Below, in pieces: positions 34,915-46,336 of a stretch of 64,000 nucleotides of DNA. Source of the DNA: Cercis canadensis (lineage: Eukaryota > Streptophyta > Magnoliopsida > Fabales > Fabaceae). How positions within the stretch are numbered: the stretch's first letter is position 1; the number at the start of each line of letters is the position of its first letter. The notes under the pieces were generated by a model. That model searched no databases. It was given only the letters and a program-made list of their open reading frames with translations, and was not told the DNA's origin. The DNA is taken from assembly GCA_003255065.1 (NCBI GenBank), contig QAOA01006662.1, forward strand, positions 534,215 to 598,214, read 5' to 3'. The translations under genes and the position numbers were made by a program.

Positions 34915-36446
34915 TGATAACACATTATTTTCTACTATTTGTTTCTCTTATACTTAGTTTTTTAGTGTGTGTTTCTAGTGATTTTTATGGCTTTGTTTCT
35001 AGTGAATTTTATGGCTTTTAGACATATTTTGGAGATTTGGGCTTGTTGGTGCTTGTAGATTTTAATTGCTTAACTGTTAAATTCTGGCACTGCTTACGTT
35101 TTTCACCATATCTTTTGCTATAGATGTCCGATTGATGTGATTCCAGTTTCGTTGGAAAGCTGACAGAAAATTCCACATTTCATATGAAGAGCCCAGAAGC
35201 TGATTCTCGCGTCTGGACAACTGAAATTCGCGTGCAAGCAGTCCAGATTTTCTGCTCCGCCCAGCACTACGCCCAGCATTGACTGATTTCTTTCCTTAGG
35301 GCTGCCTATTGGACCAGCCACATTTCATATGAAGATCCCAGAAGCTGATTCTCGCGTCTGGATAACTGAAATTCGCGTGCAAGCAGTCCAGATTTTCTGC
35401 TCAGCCCAGCACTCCGCCTAGCATTGACTGATTCCTTTCCTTAGGGCTGCCTATTGGACCAGAGCATGTTTATTTGGGCCAACATCTGCTTTTTGGGCCA
35501 GCACACATGACACTAGGGCTTGATCATGTTTTTACCATTAATAATTTAGGAAACTAGGTTTATTTTGTAATTAGGAAACCATTAGGAAACCTAGAGGAGG
35601 CAGCCAGCTAGTATATATTCTCAAGTTGTTGAGGCAAATATACACAATCAGAAGAGATACGAAATTCCTTGAGCTGCTGCTGCCTCCTTTGCTGAGTTCG
35701 TTTTTCCCCTTAGCTTTGTGTTCAAGTCTTCCGTGGAAGGCTAAGTTCGTTTGTAATCAATTCAAGAGGAGCCAAACTTGACAATCCAGAGTTCCTGTGC
35801 TTCAACCGGGTTTGATTTAATTTAATTTGAATTACTGCTTCTCCCCTTCTTCATGTGATTGAATGGTACTTTGATTCCATGAGTTGTATGAATTTAAATC
35901 GGTTGATTAGATTCATAACAGTAATCAGATTGATAATCATACTTTAAAGGTCTTTAATATATGGTTAACTTGGATAATTCGGTTATTAAATTAATCTGGA
36001 TTTAGTGATATATAGCGGTTGCCTAGAGTCTTAATTCCATGATTAATTGAATCCTGATAGCGGTTGCCTAGAGTCTTAATTCCATGATTAGTTGAATCCT
36101 GATTGGTAAATCAGTAGGAATTCTAAGTGTTATTGTTAAGGGTTCCAGGTAACACTTAACCAAGAATTAAATCAGATTTAGTTTATCTTTAGTGAACAAG
36201 GATGGATTAAGGTTCGGTTGCCTGCTTGAGTTGATTGCGTTTTCTCTTATTTGATAAATTCAGTTTACTGCTTTCTTAATTCTTAGTATATTGCATTCAA
36301 CACAAAACCCCCCTTATTCTGTTCTTGCTTAAGTTCTTAAAAGATTAGTTGTTCTGGTGAATCCTTGGGAGACGACACTGGTTGCATCCTATACTACAAT
36401 TTAGTTGCAATTAGTAGTTTAATTTTGTACGGTTCGGCACCCGTCA
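34915..36446 (+). repeat. Family-1 LTR E (1532 bp) with internal duplications
   Basis: TGATAACA to TCA. Longer than LTR D because of a 145-bp tandem duplication (35173-35317 and 35318-35462), a 46-bp duplication around 36014-36105 and a short one near 34970-35010. No PBS follows. Confidence 0.92.
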
Positions 36447-36503
36447 ACAGGCTCCTTTGAAGAAGTAAAGCTGCACAAAGAGAATAAATTGTTATTAGTA
36501 TGA
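36447..36503. other. 57-bp filler replacing the PBS of unit 5
   Basis: LTR E ends cleanly at TCA (36446). The expected spacer and PBS (43 bases in unit 4) are absent and 57 bases of unrelated sequence take their place before family-1 leader resumes at AATCTTCTTAG. Confidence 0.8.
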
Positions 36504-37457
36504 AATCTTCTTAGAACTCTTTTATTACTATTTTGCTTGCTTGCTGTTATTATTTCTAGCAATTGTTCTTCCTTCGTTTTCCCCTTGTTCTACTTGTTTT
36601 CCTATTTTGTTTTCCTGTTTTGTTTAGGTTGTCTTTCTCTGGTTAGTGTTTCTGTTTCTGTCTTGTTTTTGATTCTGACCAACTGGGATTGAGCTGAAAA
36701 TTAGTGGACAGAGAAATTGCTTTGTGAGAAGCACTGTGAGCTGAACTTTGTGCTATTATTGCCCTTGTTTTGTCTCCTTTGCTGCTATTCTGTCCCCTTT
36801 GCTATCTTAGTTCACTTTTTGGTAAAATTCCTATATTGTGTAAGGTCTATGATTATTCTTTTTTCTTGCTGTCTTGTTTACCTTACTGTTTTAGGTTCCC
36901 ATTGTGTGAATTATTGTGCCTATTCCCAAATTTTTCCCTGTTTCCTTAGCGTTTTGGCTTGAAATTACGATTTTACGGGTCAAAATTCTGTACGGATTTT
37001 TGTTCTCTAATTGAGCTGAAAATTGGTCAGTTGAAGGAAAACGGTGTGAGAAATATAGCTCAATGTTAAAGCGTTGAGCACCACCCTATCTCGGCCAAAT
37101 TCCAATTTTTGTGCTCTGATTGAGCTGAAAATTTGTCAGTTGAAGGAAAACGGTGTGAGAAATACACCACCCTATCTCGGCCAAATTCCATCGTTTAGAC
37201 CCCTTTTTCAATTTTTTAAGATTTTTTATTTGATTTTTGAGTTTCCTTTTCATCAATATTTCATGCTGTGGTGGTAGAAAAATTTTTAAAAATGTTTTGT
37301 TGGGTTAATTAGTATTATTTTGGTGTCTTTTTGCATTTGTCTAGTGCATTTAGTGTGTTGTGGTTTTTGCACTTTTCTTTCATTGATTCACTGTTTTACT
37401 GTTTTGGTGTGTTCTAGTGTGTTTTAGAGTGTTGTTATCTTTTGATTTGCATAGTGC
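36504..37457 (+). other. Family-1 leader of unit 5
   Basis: PBS-less leader with an approximately 109-bp imperfect duplication of the hairpin segment (repeat starts near 37012 and 37121). The first copy keeps a hairpin at 37059-37078 in which two stem positions have become G:U pairs. The second copy has lost the hairpin sequence. Confidence 0.75.
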
Positions 37458-37995
37458 ATGACTCGGTCCTCTCAATTTGAACTACTTGAAGGTGATTCTG
37501 AAATAGAGAGAACTTTGCACACACTTGCTAGGGCACGTAGAACTCCTAATCACATAGAGCATAATATGGCTGCCAATGACATTAATCCTGAGGTTGATCT
37601 TGCTGCTAATAATGGGGCTGGAAATAATGACATGCATGCTAGGGCTAGGACACTTAAGGAGTTGGCTGCCCTTGATGATAATTACCAACCATTGTGTATT
37701 CAATATCCTGATGCTAATTTTGAATTAAAGTCTGGATTAATACACTTGCTCCCAAAGTTTCATGGACTTGCAGGTGAAAAATATCCTCACAAGCATTTGA
37801 AGGAATTTCACATAGTGTGTTCTACTATGAAGCCTCAGTCAGTTCAAGAGGAGCACATCAAGCTAAAGGCTTTTCCCTCTTCATTAGATGGAGCAGCAAA
37901 GGATTGGCTATACTTGCAGCCATCCATCATCATATGCTGGAATGACATGAAAGGGTGCTTTCTGAAAAATTCTTCCCTGCCTCAAGAGTTGCTGC
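37458..37995 (+). pseudogene. gag: gag 5' fragment, unit 5, cut by a family-2 LTR
   Basis: The first 180 or so codons of Athila Gag, starting at the shared MTRSS site. Up to about 37770 it matches family 1; after that it matches the divergent gag at 47670 (for example IKLKAF and MKGCF), including the same one-base frameshift near 37961. It is therefore a chimera. It ends at GCTGC, where LTR 2a begins. Confidence 0.85.
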
Positions 37996-39220
37996 TGATA
38001 TGTGCTTTTTAGGCCTTTAAATGCCATGTTTTTATCAATAGATTCTTACTTATATTTGAGCAAATTCGCTTTAAACATGGTATTTAATCCCATTATTTGT
38101 GTATCAGGTGTTTCTCTGAATTATCAACCAAATGGAAGAATTCTATGGATTTTCTGGAGAAAAAGGGAGAGAAATCAGAAGAAGCTGATAAGCAAACAGG
38201 GAACACGGCCACGACATGGCCATGTTATGCCCGTGTCTGACCAACATGGCCATGACATGGCTGTGTTATGCTTGTGTCCAGCATCCAGAGAGCTTTCCTC
38301 TGTTTTTTGAGGAACACGGCCAGAATCTACGCAGGGCATGCCCGTGTTGAGGCCGTGTTCGAGCTACTGAAGGTGAAGCCCTAGTTTTAGATTAGAATAT
38401 ATATGCAATCAAGAGGGGAAGACAGGAGGGCCGTCTTTTTGGATATTCAGAGGCACGATTCAGAGCCAGAGGTGGGAGTCCAACCCTAGAAGCTGGAAGA
38501 AGAGCAAGATGGAAGATCAACCCATTGCAAGAACTTCATGAGAATGAGTTTTTACCTGATTCCATCTTGTCTTCTCTGTATTGTTTTGATTAGATTTTAT
38601 CATAAACTAACTTGTAAAGATTTAGATAGGATGAACCCTAGAAATACATTTGTATTCTGATTCTTTAGATTCAATAGGAATACATATTTCATTCTTGGAA
38701 TCGTCTATGATTATTATTTGTATTGAGTTGATGATGCTAGCCATTGATTTAACACCAGATTCCATTTTATAATGCATTCTTGGGGGTTTTGATTGTGAAG
38801 AGATTTCAGTCAATCTACCTAAGAATATATGTCTTATTACTTGAGAAAGATTGAGACATAATTCTGGAATTCTCATAAGTCCAAGTAGAGAAGTGTCGAT
38901 CATTGAGTTAAATATGAGAATGCAATGTATGTCATAGGAAAATTCCTATTCTGACTCATCCTACTCATTCGATAAATCTATCAAATTTTTTCTTATCGTC
39001 TTTCCTGATTCATTCATTTAATTTAGATTAATTGATTTCTCTTGTTAACCCACAATTCTAAGATTAGATAATAGAAAAATGATTATTACTAATAGCTATA
39101 GTTCCTCGTGGGATCGACATTCGTACTCAATCAAGCTATTCTACAAAACGATAGGTATACTTGCCTAGAATGTTTGTAGCATTGTTTCAATTGAGTACAA
39201 GTTCATAAAAGTGAACATCA
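37996..39220 (+). repeat. Family-2 LTR 2a (1225 bp), chimeric
   Basis: It begins TGATATGTGC and ends ATCA six bases before a PBS. Positions 37996 to about 38782 are near-identical to LTR 2c (48205 onward) apart from a 49-bp deletion between GGCCGTGTTCGAG repeats. Beyond 38782 the sequence is distinctly more divergent and lacks about 150 bp. The U3 carries several CACGGCC/GGCCGTG motifs (about 38200-38365), followed by a TATA-like ATATATAT near 38398. Confidence 0.88.
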
Positions 39221-39226
39221 AGTTTT

Positions 39227-39244
39227 TGGCGCCGTTGTCGGGGA
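39227..39244 (+). other. Primer-binding site of family 2, tRNA-Asp
   Basis: TGGCGCCGTTGTCGGGGA, one mismatch from the perfect tRNA-Asp complement, six bases after LTR 2a. Confidence 0.9.
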
Positions 39245-39372
39245 ACTATAATATTAGGAACATTTACTTTCTATTACTCTAGTTATTTTTTTTTCTTTTT
39301 GTTGGTTAGCCTTGCGCCTCTTTCTTATCATCGCCTGTGTTTGATCCCAGCAGGAGCTAGTCTTTCTGATGC

Positions 39373-40698
39373 ATGACCCGAAGTAGCAAGAAGAAGCTCC
39401 TTCAGTTGAACCCAGAAATTGAACGCACAGTGGTGAGAAAATCAAGGAACAAGGCTATCCAGTTGCAAGGCCAACCATCTGAGCCTATTGTCATAGAAAA
39501 ACCTACCATGGCTGACCAAGAAAGACCACGAACTATGGGGGATTATGGAAGGCCATCAACTGCTGGAACTGAGTCTAGCATAACAAGACCTCCGGTGACA
39601 ACCAATAATTTTGATATTAAGTCGAACGTCATTCAGATGGTGTAGTAGCTTATGCAATTTGATGGTTTATCGGATGAAGACCCCCATACTCACATCACAA
39701 ACTTCTTGGAGATTTGTGATACTTTCAAGATCAACGGAGCTAGTGAGGATGCAATTAAACTGAGGCTCTTCCCCTTTACACTAAGGGGTAAGGCAAAGTC
39801 ATGGTTGAAGACACTACCTCTGAGGTCTATCAAGACATGGGTTGAGCTAAATGAAAAATTTCTAGGCTGGTACTTCCCTCCAGCAAAAATAGCCAAGCTT
39901 AGGAATGATATTTTCTCCTTCCAGCAAATGGATGGTGAATCACTCTATGAACTATAGGAGAGATTAAATGAATTGTTGAGAAAATGCCCACATCATGGGC
40001 TGGACTTGGGAGTTCAGATGCAAACGTTTCAGAGTGGTCTCAGTTTTGTGACTAGACAGCTAATTGATTCCTCTTTAGGAGGAACTACAAGCTTCAAAAC
40101 TCCTGAACAACTGAGGATGCTGATTGATGACATTGCTACGAACCATTACCAATGGGGAACCCAAAGAATGAAGGCCAAATTAGGAGGAGTGCATAACGTG
40201 GGTATTGCCACCTCTTTAGAGGCAAAAATTGAGGCCTTGACTAAGAAGATTGAGGATATGGGCAGACCTACTCCACCATCACCTGTGATGAGTTGTGATA
40301 TTTGTAGCGGGGGACATTTCAATCACAAATGCCAAGCAACCACCTCAGGACTAGCAGTAGAACAAGCGGATTACTTGGGAACTCGAGTGCCAAATAATCC
40401 CTACTCCAACACATATAATCCTGGGTGGAGAAATCACCCAAATTTTGCTTGGAGCAATGTAGGGCAGCAAAGACAAGGTCCCTTGCCTGGATTTCAACAA
40501 TCTCCTAACCTACCACAGAAGCTCACCATTGAAGATCAGCTTTCTAAATACATAACAGCATCAGAAAACCAGTTTCAAGGCATTGACACAGCCTTGAGAA
40601 ATCAAGAGGCTTCTATCCACAACCTTGAAACTCAAATTGGCCAGCTAGTCAAGCTGATGTCTGAAAGAGCATCAGAGTCTCTACCTAAGTCCAGCTAA
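39373..40698 (+). pseudogene. gag: Family-2 Gag, inactivated (441 codons)
   Basis: An ATG 129 bases after the PBS opens a Gag related to family 1: N-terminal MTRSS motif, a capsid-like region with [10 protein letters not shown] and a tryptophan-rich helix, then a zinc knuckle CX2CX3HX4C from codon 308 (CDICSGGHFNHKC). The frame is kept throughout but is cut by two adjacent TAG codons at 39643-39648 and a TAG at 39955-39957. It ends before any protease. A frequent Athila-type motif GCGCTTCTTAGGAGGCAACC follows at about 40713. Confidence 0.88.
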
Positions 40699-40974
40699 AG
40701 GACTGTAAAGAAGCGCTTCTTAGGAGGCAACCCAAGCTCTGTATCCTTTCTCTTTTACTTTCCATTTTGTTTATCTTAGTAACTTATGTTTTTCTCTCCT
40801 TGTATATTGCATTAGCATAGTGTTCTTATCTTTATGTTTTTGTTAGTTTAATTTTGCTAGTGTGTAATTTAATTTTTCTTGTTGTTGTTCTTTTTGGTTA
40901 AATCTTGTTTGGATGGTGTAATGGTGTTACTAAAGTTTAGCTTTGGTCTCACAACAATGCTACTCAGAATGCAG

Positions 40975-41290
40975 AAACACGGGTGTGTTCTACCCCGTGT
41001 GCGCATTGCAGAGGCTCCAATTGGAAAACACGGCCATTAACATGGCCGTGTTCATGGCCGTGTCAAGTGTCCAGAATGAAACCAACCAGACACGCCCATG
41101 TCCATTCCAGGTAAGTATTTCAGCACACCCGTGTTACTTAAAGGCCATTTTACTCTTCAAACATGGCCCGATACACGGGCGTGTCTACCCCGTGTTGAAC
41201 CAAACTTCTCAGACACGCTCATGTTCTCCCCCATGTTTCCTAGCCATAACCAACACGCCCACACAACACGGCCATGTTGGGGGCGTGTTC
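40975..41290 (+). repeat. Array of ACACGGCC/GGCCGTGT-type motifs, internal
   Basis: More than ten short CACGG/CCGTG elements in both orientations, such as AACACGGGTGTG, AACACGGCCATT and CATGGCCGTGTTC. They are the same as those in the family-2 U3 regions but lie 1.7 kb inside the element. Spacing is irregular. Confidence 0.7.
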
Positions 41291-41525
41291 CCATGCCACT
41301 TTTAAAATTCTCATACGCGGGTCGCTTGGCATTTCTGAAATCCCCAAAATTTCTCTCACTCTCCCCCCACACCCCTAACCCTGTCGACACTCCTACATTC
41401 AATTCTGGCCACTCTGCATTAAGCCTAAAATTCTTGTTCAATCGAATCTTCCCACTGCCCTATCCTTAGGCATTCTGTCAAGTTTTTCTTCACGCATAGT
41501 TTTAGATTTTGTTCTTCACTCACAG

Positions 41526-43099
41526 GTATGGACTCTTCCTTCCCTCTTATTTGTATTTATGAGTTGTTTTAACTGAATTTTCCTTCATTCTTATGCGTAT
41601 TTCTATATTGTTTCAGTTGAATGTTGGATGGATTTTACCTATTTTCTTAGTGAGGGAATGTGGGGGATGGTTAACTGTAAGATGCATATTAAACAAAAAT
41701 ACAAGTTTGGGATTGCTGTTGCGGAATTTCTAACTATTGGGGAATTTAAATTTGATATTGTTACATTGTGCTTTGGGTAACTTGGCTGATATCCTATAGG
41801 AATTGATATTTAGATTCCTTAATTGTTAGTTGAGGACAATTACTGGTTTTATTCCATAGGTTAGTGTAAGGGAATGTAAATTGCAAGCTGATCAATTATT
41901 AGAAAAATTTGGAATTGCTGGTTGCTGGTTTTGGGAATCTGGTTGTTGAAGAATTTGTTTATTTTATTGAAATTCTCAGTAATGTGGACACTGCCAGTGA
42001 TAATTCTTGCTTGGGGAATGCCAGCTGATTTATTGCTCATGGCCATTGATAACTATTATTGTGTTAATTTACCAGGGGAATTGTTGTTGTGCTATGGCCA
42101 ATGATTGCACTCTTGTTATTTTTCTTGCAATCCCCATTACTGTGATTGGATGTTTGATGTTTATTACCCATTTCGTTTAGTATGAAAGTGTGGGGGAGTG
42201 TTAACTGTCAGATGAACAATTGTAAGATATTGGGGATTGCTGTTGCAGAATCTGCATATATTGAGGGAATTTGTGATTTTGGAAAACTGGTTCATCTATC
42301 TCACATCCTGCTATTTATAACTGTTTTTGTGGGAATGGTTCATTGTAGGAATGAATGCTATTGAGTCAGTGTTCATGTATTACTATGATTTATCATGAGG
42401 GCATCAAATGATATAGAGCTGTGGAACTTGCTCATTTACTAGAAATTTGATGTTGTTTTTGTTCTTATCAAGCACTGTGGGAACAAATCGCTTATGATAC
42501 ATTTGATTTCTTATCTTTGCTGTTAGACTTGATAAATTACTGGCAATTTTTTTTTTTTATGTTGAGTTCTTAACTGTAATTTGGGCATTGATATTTTGCA
42601 TTGTTGTTGTGGGAATGACTGCTTATCTGTTGATTCATTGCCTGTGCATAAATTCATGTTTTGGAACTTGTTAAATTCAATAGAAAATGTGTTGTTTGTG
42701 CTTTTGTCAGTAATATAAAGAAGGGCCATTGTTGAAATGCTACTAATGAATTATTGATGTGGAATTGCTGCTACTTAACTGTTAAAATTTGGAAAATTTG
42801 GGGGCAATTGCTGATGTAGTAAAGTTGACATATAGCTGCAGAATTGTCTTATATGTGGATTTTGTCCATACTGGGGAAACTGAATGGCCAATATGGGATT
42901 TACTGAATCTCACTATTGCTATACTCTATGGAACATTGCTAGGCTTAGTATTTTTCATTTAGACATGCATTTTCAAAGTTGAAATTGTCCAATGTTTTAT
43001 AAGACTTGCATTGTGAATGAATTTCTTTTACATGTGGTGGTTGTCCTGTTTACAAAGTTTCCATGCTATGGGACTCATTTGGTTAAATTGTTTTTACAG
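41526..43099 (+). other. Candidate leader intron upstream of the third ORF
   Basis: A donor-like CAG/GTATG at 41523-41530 and an acceptor-like TTGTTTTTACAG ending at 43099 bound 1574 bases of AT-rich sequence. The acceptor lies nine bases upstream of the third-ORF ATG (43109), where the composition switches sharply to GC-rich. Splicing of a downstream ORF is known for some Athila-lineage elements with env-like genes; here it is inferred from sequence only. Confidence 0.45.
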
Positions 43100-43108
43100 G
43101 AAACCACC

Positions 43109-44674
43109 ATGACAAAGCACACCGAGGAGTCGCAGCAGCGCCGCGAGAAGCTGCAACCAAGGAAGAACTGCTCGACCCCTCAAGAATCTCCCTCGCCTCC
43201 TGCCAAGAAGCGGAGATCCGGGGCCGTGGACGCCTCAGTGCACCCTTTTCTTCGATTTCAGGGTGTTGAGCACAAGGAGAGGCTAGCCAAACTCTCCACC
43301 AAACCCTTTGAGCCCAGCCGCTACCCAGAGTAGATTGTGCTGCAGGAGTTAGGCTTCAAGCAGGAGGTGCGGCATTTGCTTAGCTTCAGTCGGTGGAGCA
43401 GCATCCTAGACCTCCGAGAGCCTGTGTTCCGAGTACGCACTATGGAGTTTCTCGCCACGGTGGAGTTACATACCATATTCACTGACTCCTCCGCCACATG
43501 GCATGAGCCGGACGCTATCAGATTTTGCCTCGGCACATTCATGCATGCTATGAGTCTCCAGGAATTCACCAAAGCAGCAGGGCTAACCGAGCAGGGATTT
43601 GTCTACGACTCCTGCTATCTGGACTGGCATTCGTCGAGCACTGAGCCTGCGAACTACTGGCGAACCATCAGCACTGAGGCTGCCTACGAGGCTAAGAGGT
43701 CTAAGGCCTCCACTCTTCGCTCGCCGGCCCTCCGTTTCATTCACAAGCTCCTCGTCCACTCCTTGACTGCGAGGCGGGAGAGCACCGGCGTCGTCAGCAA
43801 GAGAGATATGTTCTACCTCCGGTGCATCCAGGAGAGGCACCATTGCCACCTAGGATACGCGTTCCTCCAGCTGGTTCGGGGTTATTTGCAGAGGGCCAAC
43901 TTCGGCGCTATCGGAGGGGGCTCTGTCATCACCCAGTTGGCACGACACTTGGGCATTCTTGATGACGAGTCCACTCTCACAGTGGCTTGTCGCCCGCTAC
44001 CTCTAGGGATGGACACCCTACGAGCCATGGGTATGGTCGAGCGCCGTTCCGACGCTCAGGGCACCTACCTAGCTATTGTCGGCACTCCGCCACGAGTAGT
44101 ACCTGAGGCACCACCAGTGGAGCGACCCTCCACAGATGCCACCGAGGAGCCCCGACCTGACGCTCGGACCGCCAGTCCATCCCAGGTGCCACCTATAGCA
44201 GGCCCGAGTCCATCAGCCCCGTCCTCCTCACAACCATTCCCAAGAGTCCCTTTCACATCGCTCAAGGAGGAGGAGCGTAAACCCACACCTATTGAGCGGT
44301 AGCTGAGTCGTATCGAGGTGGAGGTCGATGGGACGAGAGCCCGGCTCAACCGCCTCATCGTGAACCACTGCCAGATGCGCAATGACCAGCTCCAATGGAT
44401 GGCCTACACCCGAGCACATCACCGGTAGGTCGAGGTCACCTTACAGATGCAGAGCCAGCGCATGGGCATCCAACCTCCTTCGCCACCTATGTCACCTCGC
44501 TTCCAGGATCCAGAGGATGATTTGGACCTAACCCCCTCAGTCCAACCGACCCATCCTCCACGCATTACCTCCCGAGCACCACCACCACCACCACCAGAGT
44601 CTTCGTCTGCTCAACCACCTGACTTGCCGACTCCATCACACCTTGAGCCTTCGGGAGACCCACCTAAGGATTAG
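43109..44674 (+). pseudogene. Third ORF in the env position, putative plant transposon-protein type (521 codons)
   Basis: A GC-rich frame starts at the ATG in an ACCACCATGACA context and continues in one frame to 44674, cut by three TAG codons (43331-43333, 44300-44302, 44426-44428). A basic N-terminus with a KKRR motif could be a nuclear signal. A globular region of about 200 residues follows (ELGF, then REPVFRVRT, then LGTFMHAMSLQEF), then a Pro/Ser/Thr-rich linker, a coiled-coil-like segment and a proline-rich C-terminus. The globular part resembles the 'putative plant transposon protein' or Athila-ORF class found in the third-ORF position of pol-less elements. No transmembrane segment or signal peptide is evident, so it is not an obvious envelope protein. 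Its role is unknown. Confidence 0.65.
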
Positions 44675-45721
44675 TTTATTTTCCTGAATTTCTGTTTGAC
44701 CTTTCTTTTTGACTTAACTGTAATAGTTTAGTATTTTAGTAATTTTTCTTAATTCTTAACCTTTTCACTCTTGTTCTAGTGGACTCATTTTTTTTGCAGC
44801 ATCACATTCTGCTTCACTAGGATGTCACCGGCACCTGCTCAGATCATCAAGAACACCTTCACTCAGGGAGTATTTGTCCTCTTGCTTTTACTATTCATAC
44901 ATTGAGGGCAATGTCGGTCTTAAGTGTGGGGGGGAATATATCTGTGCTTGAACTTGAAATGTTTTCACATGATGCATGAACTGAATAGGTTGCAAATGTC
45001 TGAAGTAATTCTAACTAGGATATTGTGCTCTTGAAGTGATATTTCTGGGGAATTTTATTTTTCTGTGATGTGTTTGATTGTTTTTGCTCAATATCTTGCC
45101 TTTTAGCTAGTTGCATTAGGAGGTCACCACTTAGGTTCAGTGGACCTGGGATTTTGAAATACAACCTTGTAGTAGTTAACCCTGAGTGTCTAATTTGGAT
45201 AATACCCTATGCCTACATCAATTCATTTCTAAAAGAATAAAAATTTTGATATCTTGTGATAGTTTAGTAGTTATTTTGAGCATAGTAGGGCTCTGCTCCT
45301 CTGCCTTCTGTGCCTGAAACTGGAGAAGGATATGAGTATGCTATAGAAGCATAACTAGTTGAATGTGGGTCACAGGCAATGACCGGACACCACATCCAAG
45401 AACCCCAAACTATGCAAGAAAAGAAAAATAGTAGTACTTGAGTTCTTGGCATTATGTATTTATTTTTCTGTCTATGATTAAAACTTAGTAGGAAGCAGGG
45501 TGATTCTATTCAGACACAGGGGTGAGCTAAGACAATTATGTAGTTCAATTAACTGGGTTCATGAGCTCTTTATCGGGACTAAGTAATGCAGCTATTGAGG
45601 GTAAAGTACATAGCATTTACTTCTTTGAATTTAGCCGCTTTCCCAGGGATAGAGCTTGTAAAGAGACATATTGTGATTTGAATTGCTTGAGGACAAGCAA
45701 TAGCTTAAGTGTGGGGGTATT
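44675..45721 (+). other. 3' non-coding region of the family-2 element
   Basis: Contains a first purine tract TAAGTGTGGGGGGGAA at 44921-44936 and, 0.8 kb later, the terminal polypurine tract AAGTGTGGGGGTAT that abuts LTR 2b. This repeats the two-tract layout of family 1. Positions 45255-45721 are homologous to 57716-58183. No ORF of note. Confidence 0.75.
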
Positions 45722-46336
45722 TGATATGTGCTTTTTATGTTGTTAAGTTCCATGTTTATCAATGGTTTCCTACTCAGATTCGAGCACAATTTGCTTTAAA
45801 CATGGTACTTATCCTTACTATTTGTCTTTCAGGTGTTTCTCTGGTTGATCAAGCAAGAGGAAGAGTTTTAGGGAGTTTCTGGAGTAAAAACCACCAGATC
45901 AAGAAGTCCATACAGGGGACACGGCTTAGACAAGCCCGTGTCCATGGCCGTGTCTGACCTCCAGAGAGTCTTGCTCCAGTTGCTAAGGAACACGGCCAAG
46001 CCTTGTAATGAACACGCCCGTGTCCATGACCGTGTCTTACCTCCAGAGAATCTCCCTGAGTGGAACATGCCCCTCCCCTACAGAGACACGACCATGTTGG
46101 TTTGAACATGGGCTGAAGAAGAAGTAAACACGGCCGTGTCTTTGGCCATGTCTGAGGTCCCTTCGAGGCATTTAAGTTACACGCCCAGCTACTGTAAGTG
46201 AACACGGCCACGTCGTGGCCGTGTTCGAGCATCTGAAGGGTGAAACCCTAGAATTAGATGGAGTATATATGTGAACTTGAGGAAAAGGGGGAGACATCTT
46301 TTGATAGTCGAACACTTAGAGATTTGGGGCGACATC
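45722..46336 (+). repeat. Family-2 LTR 2b, truncated and divergent
   Basis: It starts TGATATGTGC right after the polypurine tract but diverges soon after from LTRs 2a, 2c and 2d. CACGG/CCGTG motifs lie at about 45918-46225, followed by a TATA-like TATATAT near 46264. It stops at about 46336, where an unrelated tandem repeat begins, so R and U5 are missing. Confidence 0.8.

Larger units (their letters stand above)
40699..43108 (+). other. Spacer between family-2 gag and third ORF
   Basis: No convincing coding sequence in 2.4 kb. It has three parts: an AT-rich segment after gag (40699-40970), a segment dense in ACACGG/CCGTGT motifs (40975-41290), and an AT-rich stretch from 41526 to 43099 bounded by splice-like signals. 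There is no trace of pol. Confidence 0.7.
37996..46336 (+). mobile_element. Family-2 pol-less Athila-like element
   Basis: LTR 2a, PBS, gag relic (39373-40698), a spacer with a motif array and candidate intron, a third-ORF relic (43109-44674), 3' non-coding region, polypurine tract and truncated LTR 2b. No protease, RT or integrase is present between gag and the third ORF, so it is a non-autonomous type. LTR 2a and LTR 2b are not a matching pair, which suggests the left end was replaced by recombination. Confidence 0.8.

Noticed and set aside
40975..41290. CRISPR-like or satellite array of CACGG repeats
   Set aside because: Motifs are short, in both orientations and irregularly spaced, with no constant repeat-spacer length; the source is plant DNA.
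43583..43849. Antisense frames within the GC-rich third ORF (43321-43572, 43583-43849, 44065-44382)
   Set aside because: GC-rich coding DNA gives long antisense frames; only the plus-strand frame keeps one phase through 1.5 kb with domain-like composition.
37996..46336. A simple intact family-2 insertion with matching LTRs
   Set aside because: LTR 2a and 2b differ strongly, 2b is truncated, and no GCTGC follows 2b; the left end has been replaced by recombination.
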